From: Mariniphaga sp. | GTDB lineage: Bacteria > Bacteroidota > Bacteroidia > Bacteroidales > Prolixibacteraceae | DNA length: 64,000 bases | Direction: 5' to 3' | Assembly: GCA_024636975.1 (NCBI GenBank) | Contig: JAGXGA010000062.1 | Span: 1-64,000, forward strand | Shown here: in pieces, positions 26,560 through 36,297 of the stretch | Layout of the letters: each line of letters opens with the position of its first letter | Position numbering within the stretch: position 1 is the stretch's first letter | Notes under the pieces: model-generated | The model's database searches: none | Told to the model about the DNA's origin: nothing | Seen by the model: the letters and a program-made list of their open reading frames with translations, nothing else | Made by a program: the position numbers and the translations under genes

Positions 26560-27112
26560 ACAAAGCCTGAATTATAGAATCTGGAAGCAAATCTTTAGAA
26601 CATCTTTTTTCCTTTTCTAATCCCATGATTCAAACAGGTGGAAATTGACGTCCGGATAAAAGGAATTATTTGCAATTTTTGAATATGTGGTTACAGAATA
26701 TTTAATTATACCAATTCTAAATAAATGGGCATATATGATTTTTTTTAGAAACATTAGAATTATCTGGTTAATTGTGGTAAAGCTAATATTATTAGAGGGT
26801 TGCAGCTCTGTTTCTTCTCCCCATATTGGCCCGGTAAACTGATTTTTGGTGTTTTTAATCCATGTGGTTTAGCCTCTATTGTTTTTCCCGGTTTTGATTT
26901 CTTTCGGTTCAATATCTATATTTGATGCCTTTCCTGAAAAAATGGAAAGGCATTTTTTCCTCTTATGTGAGTGAAGAGTATCATAAAGGGAGTATATAAA
27001 CATCAATCTGGAATAGCTGGAACGAACATTTAATTCTAAACTTGTACCAGTGCAGGTAAATGAAATTTATGTAGGTTCAGCCGAAAACTAAAGACGTAAA
27101 TAAATTAAGTAA
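26560..27112. other. 553-bp intergenic region with orphan promoter-like and hairpin signals
   Basis: No coding region was recognised. The only structured part is at 26893-26958: a promoter-like TTTG-N20-TATATTTG followed directly by a perfect 10-bp hairpin and a T run (listed separately). The rest shows nothing I can name. Confidence 0.5.
26925..26958 (+). terminator. terminator-like hairpin with no gene directly upstream
   Basis: atgcctttcc / ggaaaggcat form a perfect 10-bp stem with a nine-base loop and are followed by TTTTT. It lies 366 bp after the zinc-ribbon gene and 155 bp before etfB. It could end a long 3' UTR or a small RNA, or act as a 5' leader structure of etfB. Confidence 0.6.
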
Positions 27113-27988
27113 ATGAAAGCTTATAACATTATTGTTTTGGCCAAACAGGTTCCCGATACCAGGAATGTTGGCAAAGATGCAATGAAAGCCGATGGGACAG
27201 TTAACAGGGCTGTATTGCCAGCCATTTTCAATCCTGAAGATTTGAATGCCCTTGAGCAGGCTCTGCGCATCAAGGATCAGTTTCCGGGAACTACTGTGAA
27301 AATACTGACCATGGGCCCGGTACGTGCAGCTGAAATCATTCGCGAAGCCATGTTCAGGGGCGGCGACGGCGGCGTGCTGCTTACCGACAGGGCATTTGCC
27401 GGTTCCGACACCCTGGCCACATCGTATGCACTCGGCCAGGCACTAAAAAAAATGGGTGAAATCGACCTGATAATTGCCGGCCGCCAGGCCATCGATGGCG
27501 ATACCGCACAGGTAGGGCCACAGGTGGCAGAAAAACTTAAAATGCTCCAGGTTACCTATGTGGAAGAAGTAAAGGAATTGAAAAACGATACAATTACACT
27601 GAAACGCAGACTCGATCGTGGTGTGGAAACCGTAAAATGCAAGTTGCCGCTAGTGATAACCGTGAACGGAACAGCTCCTGAATGCAGGGTGCGAAACGCA
27701 AAGCTGCTGATGAAGTACAAGCGCGCAAAAACAGTTACCGAACTGCAGAAAGAAAACGAAGACTATACAATGCTTTACACTAACCGTCCCGATCTGAATA
27801 TTCCCGAATGGACGGTAAACGATATTGAAACCGATGCTTCACAACTGGGACTTACCGGTTCGCCTACAAAGGTGAAAACAATTGAGAACGTGGTTCTCCA
27901 GGCAAAAGATTCGAAGGTTATCTCCGATTCGGATGAGAATATTGAAAATATGATGATTGAGCTTATTAAAAGTCATACCATCGGTTAG
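27113..27988 (+). CDS. etfB: electron transfer flavoprotein, beta subunit
   Basis: 291 residues. The start IIVLAKQVPDTRNVG and the nucleotide-binding segment IAGRQAIDGDTAQVGPQVAEKL are typical of EtfB/FixA. The loop YVEEVKEL...LKRRLDRGVETVKCKLP also fits. With EtfA it accepts electrons from acyl-CoA dehydrogenase and passes them to the respiratory chain or a bifurcating partner. It is followed by etfA and an acyl-CoA dehydrogenase in one operon. Confidence 0.93.
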   Translation: MKAYNIIVLAKQVPDTRNVGKDAMKADGTVNRAVLPAIFNPEDLNALEQALRIKDQFPGTTVKILTMGPVRAAEIIREAMFRGGDGGVLLTDRAFAGSDTLATSYALGQALKKMGEIDLIIAGRQAIDGDTAQVGPQVAEKLKMLQVTYVEEVKELKNDTITLKRRLDRGVETVKCKLPLVITVNGTAPECRVRNAKLLMKYKRAKTVTELQKENEDYTMLYTNRPDLNIPEWTVNDIETDASQLGLTGSPTKVKTIENVVLQAKDSKVISDSDENIENMMIELIKSHTIG

Positions 27989-28012
27989 TTTTACTTTGAA
28001 ATTATAGTAAAT

Positions 28013-29032
28013 ATGAACAACGTATTTGTTTATTGCGAAATAGAGGACGGCCAGGTGGCTGAAGTAAGCCAGGAGTTGCTTACGAAAGGAAGAACGCTGG
28101 CAAATGAACTGAATTGTAATCTGGAAGCAATTGTTGTAGGCCATAAACTCGACAAAATTGCCCAGCAGGTTATCCCTTATGGGGTCGACACCCTGTATCT
28201 GGCCGATGATAAAAGGCTGTATCCATACCAGACTTTACCCCACACAGCGGTTGTAGTAAGACTGTTTGAAGAAGAACAACCGCAGATAGCACTGATGGGA
28301 GCCACCTCAATAGGCCGCGACCTCGGTCCAAGGGTATCGTCGGCATTGCACAGCGGTTTAACTGCCGATTGTACCAGCCTTGAAATAGGTAGCCATTCTG
28401 ATAAGAAAGCCGGTAAAGACTATGAAAACCTGCTGTACCAGATCCGCCCTGCTTTTGGTGGAAATATAATTGCTACAATCATAAATCCCGATTGCCGTCC
28501 GCAAATGGCCACCGTGCGTGAAGGGGTGATGAAGAAAAATATTCTCGACCCAAAATATAAAGGTAAAGTAGTAAACCTTGATGTCTCGAAATACGTCAGC
28601 GATACCGAATTTGTAGTTGAAATAATTGAAAGGCACGTTGAGAAAAGTAAACTGAACATCAAAGGTTCGCCGATTATTGTCGCCGGTGGATATGGCGTTG
28701 GCTCCAAAGAAAATTTTAAACTGCTACACCAGCTTGCCGAAGTGCTGGGAGGGGAAGTGGGCGCTTCACGTGCGGCAATTGATGCCGGATATGTTGAACA
28801 CGACAGGCAAATAGGGCAAACCGGTTTAACCGTTCGTCCCAAGCTTTATATTGCCTGTGGAATTTCCGGACAAATTCAACACCGCGCCGGAATGGAACAA
28901 TCGGCCCAGATTATTGCAATCAATACCGATCCTGAAGCTCCGATTAATTCCATAGCCGATTATGTGATTACCGGAGATATTGCTGATATCATTCCGAAAA
29001 TGATTAAGTATTATAAACAGAACACAAAATAA
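28013..29032 (+). CDS. etfA: electron transfer flavoprotein, alpha subunit
   Basis: 339 residues. The C-terminal FAD-binding domain is clear: VAGGYGVGSKENFKLLHQLAEVLGG, SRAAIDAGYVEHDRQIGQTG, VRPKLYIACGISGQIQHRAGM and AINTDPEAPI. The N-terminal domain pairs with EtfB. It lies 24 bp after etfB and 24 bp before the acyl-CoA dehydrogenase, so the three make one functional unit for fatty-acid or branched-chain acyl-CoA oxidation or reduction. Confidence 0.94.
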   Translation: MNNVFVYCEIEDGQVAEVSQELLTKGRTLANELNCNLEAIVVGHKLDKIAQQVIPYGVDTLYLADDKRLYPYQTLPHTAVVVRLFEEEQPQIALMGATSIGRDLGPRVSSALHSGLTADCTSLEIGSHSDKKAGKDYENLLYQIRPAFGGNIIATIINPDCRPQMATVREGVMKKNILDPKYKGKVVNLDVSKYVSDTEFVVEIIERHVEKSKLNIKGSPIIVAGGYGVGSKENFKLLHQLAEVLGGEVGASRAAIDAGYVEHDRQIGQTGLTVRPKLYIACGISGQIQHRAGMEQSAQIIAINTDPEAPINSIADYVITGDIADIIPKMIKYYKQNTK

Positions 29033-29056
29033 TTCAGAAAAATAATATCCAGTATA

Positions 29057-30766
29057 ATGGCAAATTTTTATACCGACAACAGCGAACTAAGATTCCATTT
29101 GAACCATCCTTTAATGGAAAAGATTGTACGGCTTAAAGAACGTAACTTCACGTTCAAGGACCAGTTTCAGTTTGCCCCGCTTGACTACGAAGATGCAATG
29201 GATAATTTCGAGCGTGTGCTCGAGATTGTGGGTGAAGTTTGTGGCGATATTGTTGCTCCCAATGCTGAAGGCATTGATGCCGAAGGTCCGCAGGTTGTTG
29301 ATGGGCGCGTGATCTATGCCTCAGGTACTACTGAAAATCTTAAGGCATTGAACCAGGCCGGATTAATGGGAATGTCGCTTCCATATAAATATGAAGGATT
29401 AAATTTCCCGATTGTACCTTACATTATGGCCGCCGATATTGTATCGCGGGCTGATGCCGGATTTGTAAACATCTGGGGATTGCAGGATTGTGCCGAAACA
29501 ATCAATGAATTCGCATCGGAAGAACAGAAGGAAAAATACCTGCCCCGCGTTTGCAAAGGCGATACAATGGCAATGGATTTAACCGAGCCCGATGCAGGTT
29601 CCGATTTGCAGGCGGTTCAGCTGAAAGCAACCTGGGATGAGAAGAAAAATGTATGGTTGTTAAACGGGGTAAAACGCTTTATAACCAATGGCGACGGCGA
29701 TATTTCACTTGTGCTTGCACGCTCTGAACCCGGAACAAAAGACGGCCGTGGGCTTTCAATGTTTATTTACGACAAACAACATGGGGGAGTGACGGTACGG
29801 CGTATCGAGCACAAAATGGGCATTATTGGTTCGCCTACCTGTGAGCTTGTGTTTAAAAATGCCCCGGCCGAGCTGGTGGGTTCCCGAAAACTCGGCCTCA
29901 TAAAATATGTGATGGCACTTATGAACGGCGCCCGGCTGGGAATTGCTGCCCAATCGGTGGGCTTGTGCGAGGCTGCTTACCGTGAAGCCCTGGAGTACGC
30001 CAAAGAACGGATGCAGTTTGGTAAAGCCATTATCCGGTTCCCTGCTGTGTATGAAATGCTTTCACTGATGAAGGCAAAACTGGATGCTTCCAGAACATTA
30101 CTTTACGAAACAGCCCGCTTCGTGGATATGTACAAAACTTACCAGCACATATCCGAAGAGAGAGACCTCACCCGGGATGAGAAGGACGAAATGAGGCGGT
30201 ACCAGAAACTTGCCGATATTTTTACCCCGCTGGCAAAAGGTATGTCGAGCGAATACAGCAATCAGCTGGCATACGATGCCGTTCAGATACACGGGGGATC
30301 AGGGTTTATGAAAGATTACCCTGTTGAACGAATTTACCGCGATGCACGTATTACTTCAATTTATGAAGGAACCACCCAGTTGCAGGTAGTTGCTGCAATC
30401 AGAGGCATCACTACCGGCGCTTTCCTTGCCCGGATACGTGAATATGAAGCCGAACGCATTTCTCCGAAACTGGAGTACCTGAAGCGTTCGCTTATCATCC
30501 TTACCGACGAATATGAACAGGCAGTGAAAAAGGTGGTATCAGCCGATGATAATGAGTTTATCGATTTCCATGCCCGTCGCCTGGTGGAAATGGCAGGCCA
30601 CATTATCATGAGCTATTTATTATTGCTCGACAGCAACCGTGAAGAAATGTTCCTCCGTTCTGCAAAGAATTATATCACTTTTGCCAAAGCACAGGTGAAA
30701 GCAAATTCTGAATTTATAAGAGTATCGGAATTGAGTGATATTGGATCCTACAAATTTGAGTTGTAA
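29057..30766 (+). CDS. acyl-CoA dehydrogenase
   Basis: 569 residues, the long Bacteroidota form. MAMDLTEPDAGSDLQAVQ and ITNGDGD are the flavin-binding loop, and IHGGSGFMKDYPVERIYRDARITSIYEGTTQLQ contains the catalytic-base glutamate of IYEGT. A C-terminal extension of about 120 residues follows the core domain, as usual for this subfamily. Electrons go to the EtfAB encoded upstream. Chain-length specificity cannot be told. Confidence 0.92.
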   Translation: MANFYTDNSELRFHLNHPLMEKIVRLKERNFTFKDQFQFAPLDYEDAMDNFERVLEIVGEVCGDIVAPNAEGIDAEGPQVVDGRVIYASGTTENLKALNQAGLMGMSLPYKYEGLNFPIVPYIMAADIVSRADAGFVNIWGLQDCAETINEFASEEQKEKYLPRVCKGDTMAMDLTEPDAGSDLQAVQLKATWDEKKNVWLLNGVKRFITNGDGDISLVLARSEPGTKDGRGLSMFIYDKQHGGVTVRRIEHKMGIIGSPTCELVFKNAPAELVGSRKLGLIKYVMALMNGARLGIAAQSVGLCEAAYREALEYAKERMQFGKAIIRFPAVYEMLSLMKAKLDASRTLLYETARFVDMYKTYQHISEERDLTRDEKDEMRRYQKLADIFTPLAKGMSSEYSNQLAYDAVQIHGGSGFMKDYPVERIYRDARITSIYEGTTQLQVVAAIRGITTGAFLARIREYEAERISPKLEYLKRSLIILTDEYEQAVKKVVSADDNEFIDFHARRLVEMAGHIIMSYLLLLDSNREEMFLRSAKNYITFAKAQVKANSEFIRVSELSDIGSYKFEL

Positions 30767-30790
30767 ATCATAATTGCAGGCTGAAATATG

Positions 30791-30828
30791 AAAAGCCATT
30801 TTTGGTAACAACCGAAAATGGCTTTTTT
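30791..30828. terminator. bidirectional terminator between acyl-CoA dehydrogenase and histidine kinase
   Basis: aaaagccatttt / aaaatggctttt form a 12-bp stem with A and T tracts on both sides, between two convergent genes. Confidence 0.8.
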
Positions 30829-30832
30829 AATT

Positions 30833-33550
30833 TCAGGAACCCGGTTCAGAGGGGTATTCCTTAAGGTAACAATAAAAAGTAGTGCCGATATCCGGCTGGC
30901 TTTCTACCTGGATGTAACCACCGTTTTTTTCTATTAAGCTTTTGATGATGTACAGGCCAAGCCCGGTTCCTTTGGCTTTTTGAGTAAATCTCCGGAAAGG
31001 TCTGAAAAGGTCATTTCCTGCTCTTTTCAAATCAATCCCGATTCCATTGTCGCTGATTGTTAAAAGTAAATATTTATTGAATCTTTTAGTGGTGACCTTA
31101 ATATACGATTTTTTATCATTTGCAGAATATTTGATGGCATTTGAAACAAGGTTCTTTAATATGCTTACCAGGTGTACCCGTGCATACCTTATTTCGGGAG
31201 CTTCCGAGAAACTAATACTAACATCACCTTCACATGCTGAAATTTCAGGTGCCAATACTTCATTTATTTCTTTCCATACATTCTGAAAATTTACTATTTC
31301 TGCATGGACATTTTCTTCTACCTGGAGTGAAACCATCTCAAGCAATCCGTCAACAGTACGTTGAAGCCTTTGGGTTACCGGCTTTATCATACTGAACAGT
31401 TCCATTCTTTTATCTGCATCGGGTTGGCTGATGATAAGATCATTAATGGCAAGCAAATTGCCAATGGGTGAGCGCAGATCATGTGCGGCAATGTGAACAA
31501 AATCTTCAAGCACCTCATTCATGCGGGTAAGGTCTTTATTTTGCTCTGCCAGTTGTTCATTGGCAATTTTTCGTTCAGTAATATCCAGATGAATGCCTGC
31601 CCATGAAATAATTTCTCCATCCTTGTTTCTTATTGGTTTTGCCCTTGCCAGTATATGCTTTTTACTTCCGCTCTTTCCAATAATCTCATGTTCATGTTCA
31701 TATTCATTGCCTGTTTTAACGGAATGCATCCACATATCCATTATTTCCTGCGACTGTTCAATAACCAGGTTTTCATGCCATCCATGTTCCTTTAATTCCT
31801 CAAACGACTTGCCAACAAGATTGCAAAAAGATTCACTCAGGTAGGTAACCTTTCCTTCTGCATCGGCAGCCCATACCCCATAATCCAGAGCGTCGCCCAT
31901 AATCCGGTATTTTTCTTCCGATTCGGCAAGTGCCTCTTTCTCCCGGGCAAGCTGTTCAATCAACCTTTCTTTTTCATGCTCTGCCCGTTTTGTGTCGGTA
32001 ATATCGCGGGCAACTACCACCGACCCGGTAATGTTTTTTTCATGATCGTGAATGGGTGCAAAGCTGTAGCTGCCCACCCACGATTCACCTGTATCTTTCC
32101 GGAAAATTGAATATTCTGTTTTTGTAACTTTTTCACCATTTAATGCACGGGCAATAGGTAGTTCATCAATACGGGCAAGTTTCCCGTCAGGGAGGCGGAA
32201 CTCAAAAAAGCTAATGTATTGGTTGACATCCCCGGAAAACAACGTGCCAGGATTAAACCTGTAAAATGAAAGAAAGGCATCGTTAAATTCAATCAGTTTC
32301 CCATTCACATCAGAAATATACACCGCATCAGTCATGCTGGTCAAAGCAGTTGAAATTATATTTTTGCTCTTTAAAAGTTCTGCCTGTGCCCGTCTGCGCT
32401 CACTGATGTCGATGCCAATGCCAATCCGACGTCCATCGCTTGTGGAAGCATTAGCCCATAATGTATCTTTCTTTGTACCATCCTTACAGATCATAACAAT
32501 GTCCTTAAAACCGGGTGCCAACGACTTCATGTAGTCGGTAACTTCCTTCCGGTAGCCGGGATCAGGATAAGCCAGTTCCATAATGTTTAAGGTTCTTGTG
32601 TCACTGGATGTCCAGCCTGTGATGCGTTCCACTTCCCGGTTAAGCTGTACTTCCCTTATTTCAGGGTCATAAACTAATATCATTGCAGGAACAGAATCAA
32701 AAATAATCTGAAGAAGATCATGTTCTTTTTTACGCTGATCTTCCAACCTTTTTCGTTCTGTTATATCCTGAAGTGTAGTGAGTATGGTTTCTCCCATACT
32801 TGTTTTCAGCATTTCGGATGACAAAAGGGCATGCAGAATTTTTCCTGATTTGTGCTTTAGCTTTAACTCGAAATTTCTAAAACTCCCCTCATTCAATAAG
32901 CATTCGACCATCTTGTTACGGTCTTTCGGAGAATTATATACCTCAAGGTCCAGAGAGCTTCTGCCAATTACTTCATCTTTTTCAAGGCCTGTGAATCTGC
33001 AAAAAGTATCGTTAACTTCATATACCATACCGGTTCTTAATGCGGATAAAATAATGGCATTTGGATTCGATCTGAATGCAATTTCAAATTTCTCTTCACT
33101 TTTTCGTAAAGCTTCCTCTGCTATTTTTTTTTCTGTTATGTCGTGAATGATGGAATACAGCATGGATTTATTCCTGAAAATAAAAGATGAAGAATATACC
33201 TCCACCTGTCGGATCTGTCCATCGGCAAGTTTATGTGGAAAGACAAAATAATTTCGTTCATCCTTCAGAGCTTTCGTCCATTCTGCTCTTACCTGCTCTG
33301 GATCCAATTGATTAATATCCTGTATTTTTAATTCTTTAAGCTTTTCTTTTGAGTATTTATAAAATTTTACAGCTGCATTATTGGCATCAATTATCATTCC
33401 GGTATCCGGATCAATAAGAAGCATCACTGCCTGATGCGATTCAAACATAGCCTGAAAAAAATTCTCATTAATTGATTTGGTTTCTTCTCCTATCCTTTCA
33501 GGCTTGTGCTTTAATATATTTTTGTTTGCAGTTGACTTTATCTTTTTCAT
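30833..33550 (-). CDS. multi-PAS sensor histidine kinase
   Basis: 905 residues without signal peptide or membrane segments, so a cytoplasmic sensor. About five PAS domains occupy residues 30-665, most closing with a DITERK-type PAC motif (DITEKKIAEEALRKSEEKF, DITERKRLED, DISERRRAQAE, DITDTKRAEHE, DITERKIANEQ). The HisKA domain has the phosphorylation site HIAAHDLRSPIGNLLA. The ATPase domain shows LKNLVSNAIKYSAND, ISDNGIGID and TGLGLYIIKSLIEKNGG. No response regulator is adjacent, so it is an orphan kinase; the signals are unknown. Confidence 0.93.
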   Translation of the reverse strand: MKKIKSTANKNILKHKPERIGEETKSINENFFQAMFESHQAVMLLIDPDTGMIIDANNAAVKFYKYSKEKLKELKIQDINQLDPEQVRAEWTKALKDERNYFVFPHKLADGQIRQVEVYSSSFIFRNKSMLYSIIHDITEKKIAEEALRKSEEKFEIAFRSNPNAIILSALRTGMVYEVNDTFCRFTGLEKDEVIGRSSLDLEVYNSPKDRNKMVECLLNEGSFRNFELKLKHKSGKILHALLSSEMLKTSMGETILTTLQDITERKRLEDQRKKEHDLLQIIFDSVPAMILVYDPEIREVQLNREVERITGWTSSDTRTLNIMELAYPDPGYRKEVTDYMKSLAPGFKDIVMICKDGTKKDTLWANASTSDGRRIGIGIDISERRRAQAELLKSKNIISTALTSMTDAVYISDVNGKLIEFNDAFLSFYRFNPGTLFSGDVNQYISFFEFRLPDGKLARIDELPIARALNGEKVTKTEYSIFRKDTGESWVGSYSFAPIHDHEKNITGSVVVARDITDTKRAEHEKERLIEQLAREKEALAESEEKYRIMGDALDYGVWAADAEGKVTYLSESFCNLVGKSFEELKEHGWHENLVIEQSQEIMDMWMHSVKTGNEYEHEHEIIGKSGSKKHILARAKPIRNKDGEIISWAGIHLDITERKIANEQLAEQNKDLTRMNEVLEDFVHIAAHDLRSPIGNLLAINDLIISQPDADKRMELFSMIKPVTQRLQRTVDGLLEMVSLQVEENVHAEIVNFQNVWKEINEVLAPEISACEGDVSISFSEAPEIRYARVHLVSILKNLVSNAIKYSANDKKSYIKVTTKRFNKYLLLTISDNGIGIDLKRAGNDLFRPFRRFTQKAKGTGLGLYIIKSLIEKNGGYIQVESQPDIGTTFYCYLKEYPSEPGS

Positions 33551-33777
33551 GCAAGTAAAATATCACAATGATGTAAAGGAAATCACTAAGATAAAAAAAA
33601 ATGGTTGCGGAATTATTTATTTTATGTGATCGAACAATTAATTTATAGTCTTAAGAATGAATAAGATTGAGAAAACAGTTCATTGATCTGTTTTAGCTGG
33701 TATATTTTCAGTAATAAATTATTGATTCAAAGGCTGTAATTTATATGATTGTCTCTTTCGTCAACAGATTTCTTTTT

Positions 33778-33785
33778 TACCTTTG
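33778..33785 (+). promoter_or_regulatory. -7 promoter element (TACCTTTG) for typA
   Basis: TACCTTTG matches TAnnTTTG exactly and lies 101 bases before the ATG at 33886. The -33 region has only a weak TTTC at about the right distance. The remainder of the 33551-33885 gap shows no gene. Confidence 0.55.
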
Positions 33786-33885
33786 CACGCCATTTTAAAA
33801 ATCCTTTTTTCATACTAAAAATAAGGACAGGTTATTAAAAAGGGAATTAATTGTCCCGGGCACTTTAAGAAAACAATTGAAAACA

Positions 33886-35697
33886 ATGAAAGAAATTAGG
33901 AATATTGCCATAATTGCACACGTCGACCATGGTAAAACAACCCTCGTCGATCGCATGCTTCACCAGGTAAAACTCTTCCGCGAAAACCAGGATATGGGCG
34001 ATCTCATTCTCGACAGCAATGAACTGGAGAGGGAGCGTGGAATTACCATTTTATCGAAGAATGTTTCGATCCGGTATAAGGAAACCAAAATTAACATCAT
34101 CGATACTCCCGGTCACTCCGATTTTGGAGGAGAGGTGGAACGGGTACTGAATATGGCCGATGGTGTGCTGCTTATAGTCGACGCATTTGAAGGCCCTATG
34201 CCCCAAACCCGGTTTGTATTGCAAAAAGCCATTGAGCTGGGATTGAAACCCATTGTGGTGGTCAATAAGGTTGACAAACCAAACTGCACCCCCGATATTG
34301 CGCACGAGAAGGTCTTCGATTTAATGTACAGTCTGGACGCCACCGAAGAGCAACTCGATTTTCCTACCGTTTATGGTTCGGCGAAAGCCGGCTGGATGGG
34401 CCCCGACTGGAAAGAAGAAACTACCGATGTAAGTTATCTGCTGGATGTAATTCTTGACCATATCCCGGCATCAACCCATAAGGAAGGCACCTTGCAGATG
34501 CGCATCACCTCGCTCGATTATTCATCTTATACCGGCCGAATTGCCGTGGGAAAAGTTACACGCGGGCAGTTAATTCCGGGAACAGCGGTCGCTTTGGTAA
34601 AACGCGACGGCAGAATTGTTAAATCATTTACCAAAGAGGTGTATCTTTTTGAAGGCCTTGGTAAGGAAAAAACAAAAGAACCGGTGCCTTCAGGTGAAAT
34701 TTGCGCCGTTCTTGGTCTCGAAGGTTTCGATATTGGCGATACAATTGCCGATGCCCTTGAACCCGACGGGCTGGAATTCATTAAGGTGGACGAACCTACA
34801 ATGAGCATGTTGTTTGTAGCAAACAATTCACCGTTCTTTGGAAAGGATGGCAAATTCGTAACTTCCCGCCAGTTACGCGACAGGCTCTATAAGGAAACGG
34901 AAAAAAACCTTGCCCTTCGGGTAGAAGATACCGCTTCAGCCGATTCATTTATGGTTTTTGGTCGCGGAATCCTGCATCTTTCCATTCTTGTGGAAACAAT
35001 GCGACGTGAAGGATATGAAATGCAACTAGGGCAGCCTAAGGTACTTATAAAGGAAATTGACGGTGTTAAACATGAACCAATTGAATTTCTTACGGTTCAG
35101 GTGCCTGAACAATTCTCGGGCAAAGTCATCGAACAGGTCACTCAGCGAAAGGGTGAAATTATCAACATTGAAGTAAAAAACGAACGGTCGCATCTCGAAT
35201 TCAGCATCCCTGCCAGGGGTATTATCGGGCTGCGTAACCAGATGCTTACAGCAACTGAAGGCGAAGCCATAATGGCACATCGTTTTAAGGGATACGAAGC
35301 CTGGAAGGGCAACCTGGGTGTTCACCGCAATGGTGCATTGATCTCGCTCGAGCCGGGAACATCCATAGCTTATTCAATCGACAAAATGCAGGACAGGGGA
35401 CGGTTCTTTGTCGATCCGGGTGAAGATGTCTATGCAGGCCAGGTTATCGGAGAAAATACCCGTCAGGACGATCTGACTATCAATATTACCCGGACAAAAA
35501 AACTTACCAACATGAGGGCCTCAGGTTCCGATGATAAGGTGAGTATTGCACCGGCTGTGAAATTCTCGCTTGAAGAAGCAATGGAGTACATCCGAAACGA
35601 TGAATACCTTGAGGTTACGCCAAAGAACATGCGTATCCGCAAAATTCTTCTGAACGAACACGAGCGAAAAAGACAGGCTAAGACATTTACGGAATAA
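33886..35697 (+). CDS. typA: translational GTPase TypA/BipA
   Basis: 603 residues from ATG 33886; an in-frame TTG at 33877 is less likely. GTPase motifs are AHVDHGKTTLVDRML (G1), ERGITI (G2), IDTPGHSDFGGEVER (G3) and VVNKVDKPNC (G4). Domains like those of EF-G follow, and the C-terminal BipA-specific domain is present. TypA binds the 70S ribosome and helps 50S assembly and stress or cold adaptation. Length matches the family. Confidence 0.96.
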   Translation: MKEIRNIAIIAHVDHGKTTLVDRMLHQVKLFRENQDMGDLILDSNELERERGITILSKNVSIRYKETKINIIDTPGHSDFGGEVERVLNMADGVLLIVDAFEGPMPQTRFVLQKAIELGLKPIVVVNKVDKPNCTPDIAHEKVFDLMYSLDATEEQLDFPTVYGSAKAGWMGPDWKEETTDVSYLLDVILDHIPASTHKEGTLQMRITSLDYSSYTGRIAVGKVTRGQLIPGTAVALVKRDGRIVKSFTKEVYLFEGLGKEKTKEPVPSGEICAVLGLEGFDIGDTIADALEPDGLEFIKVDEPTMSMLFVANNSPFFGKDGKFVTSRQLRDRLYKETEKNLALRVEDTASADSFMVFGRGILHLSILVETMRREGYEMQLGQPKVLIKEIDGVKHEPIEFLTVQVPEQFSGKVIEQVTQRKGEIINIEVKNERSHLEFSIPARGIIGLRNQMLTATEGEAIMAHRFKGYEAWKGNLGVHRNGALISLEPGTSIAYSIDKMQDRGRFFVDPGEDVYAGQVIGENTRQDDLTINITRTKKLTNMRASGSDDKVSIAPAVKFSLEEAMEYIRNDEYLEVTPKNMRIRKILLNEHERKRQAKTFTE

Positions 35698-35712
35698 AGG
35701 GGTTTCCCCTTT
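35696..35712 (+). terminator. possible hairpin terminator of typA
   Basis: aaagggg-ttt-ccccttt is a perfect 7-bp stem starting on the last bases of typA, followed by a moderately T-rich stretch. Confidence 0.45.
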
Positions 35713-35812
35713 GTTCCTGTTTTCAATTCAGGCTTTCCATTTTATTTTATTAACTGTATTATTTCTGATTCAGTCATTCTGGGTTGGAAAATACCTGTTA
35801 CCTGTATCTTCT

Positions 35813-35870
35813 CGAAGCTTTTTTAATCCTGAAAAGGGCTTCGGATGAGATTAGGCAGGCTTTTTCCTGC
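35813..35870. other. two adjacent hairpins in the typA-propeller intergenic region
   Basis: cgaagctttttt (35813-35824) pairs with aaaagggcttcg (35832-35843) with two GU pairs, and gcagg/cctgc (35855-35870) closes a second loop. They may be transcript-end or leader structures. The rest of 35698-36297 holds the palindrome at 35917 and no recognisable gene. Confidence 0.4.
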
Positions 35871-35916
35871 TATCAGGAGCATTTATTGGTTAATACCTTC
35901 GTTTGATTATAATCAC

Positions 35917-36009
35917 CTTTATTTCGTATTAACTTCATAGTATCTTCTTATCATAATCGTAAAATCGCGAATTTGATACGAAGATACTACGAAGATATTA
36001 CGAATAAAC
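35917..36009. repeat. palindromic element of 11-bp units (element 3)
   Basis: The left arm 35917-35952 and right arm 35975-36009 pair over about 35 bases with few mismatches, around a 22-base loop that includes tcgcga. The right arm runs as consecutive 11-bp units tacgaagatac, tacgaagatat, tacgaataaac, and the left arm has the complementary series. The unit sequence differs from elements 1 and 2, but the design is the same. It lies about 290 bp upstream of the first beta-propeller gene. Confidence 0.75.
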
Positions 36010-36297
36010 TAAGAATATACACTGGACCTGATTAGGACGAAATAGGAACCTTGTCTGATTGGATCACAGAATGTCTCTCCCGGGCAGGGATTTTTTTTAT
36101 ATAAGGGGATGATTTTTTCTAAAATCATAATACCGATCAGTGTTCTTTTGATAAAAACAGCCGCTTTCTTTTCATTTGTTAATAATCTCCTAATGAAGTG
36201 TAAACATATATTACTATTTAGACATACGATAAATTGCATCAGTTAATTGTAAATATCACTTATTGGTTTTATTTTTAGACACTTAATTTAATATAGG

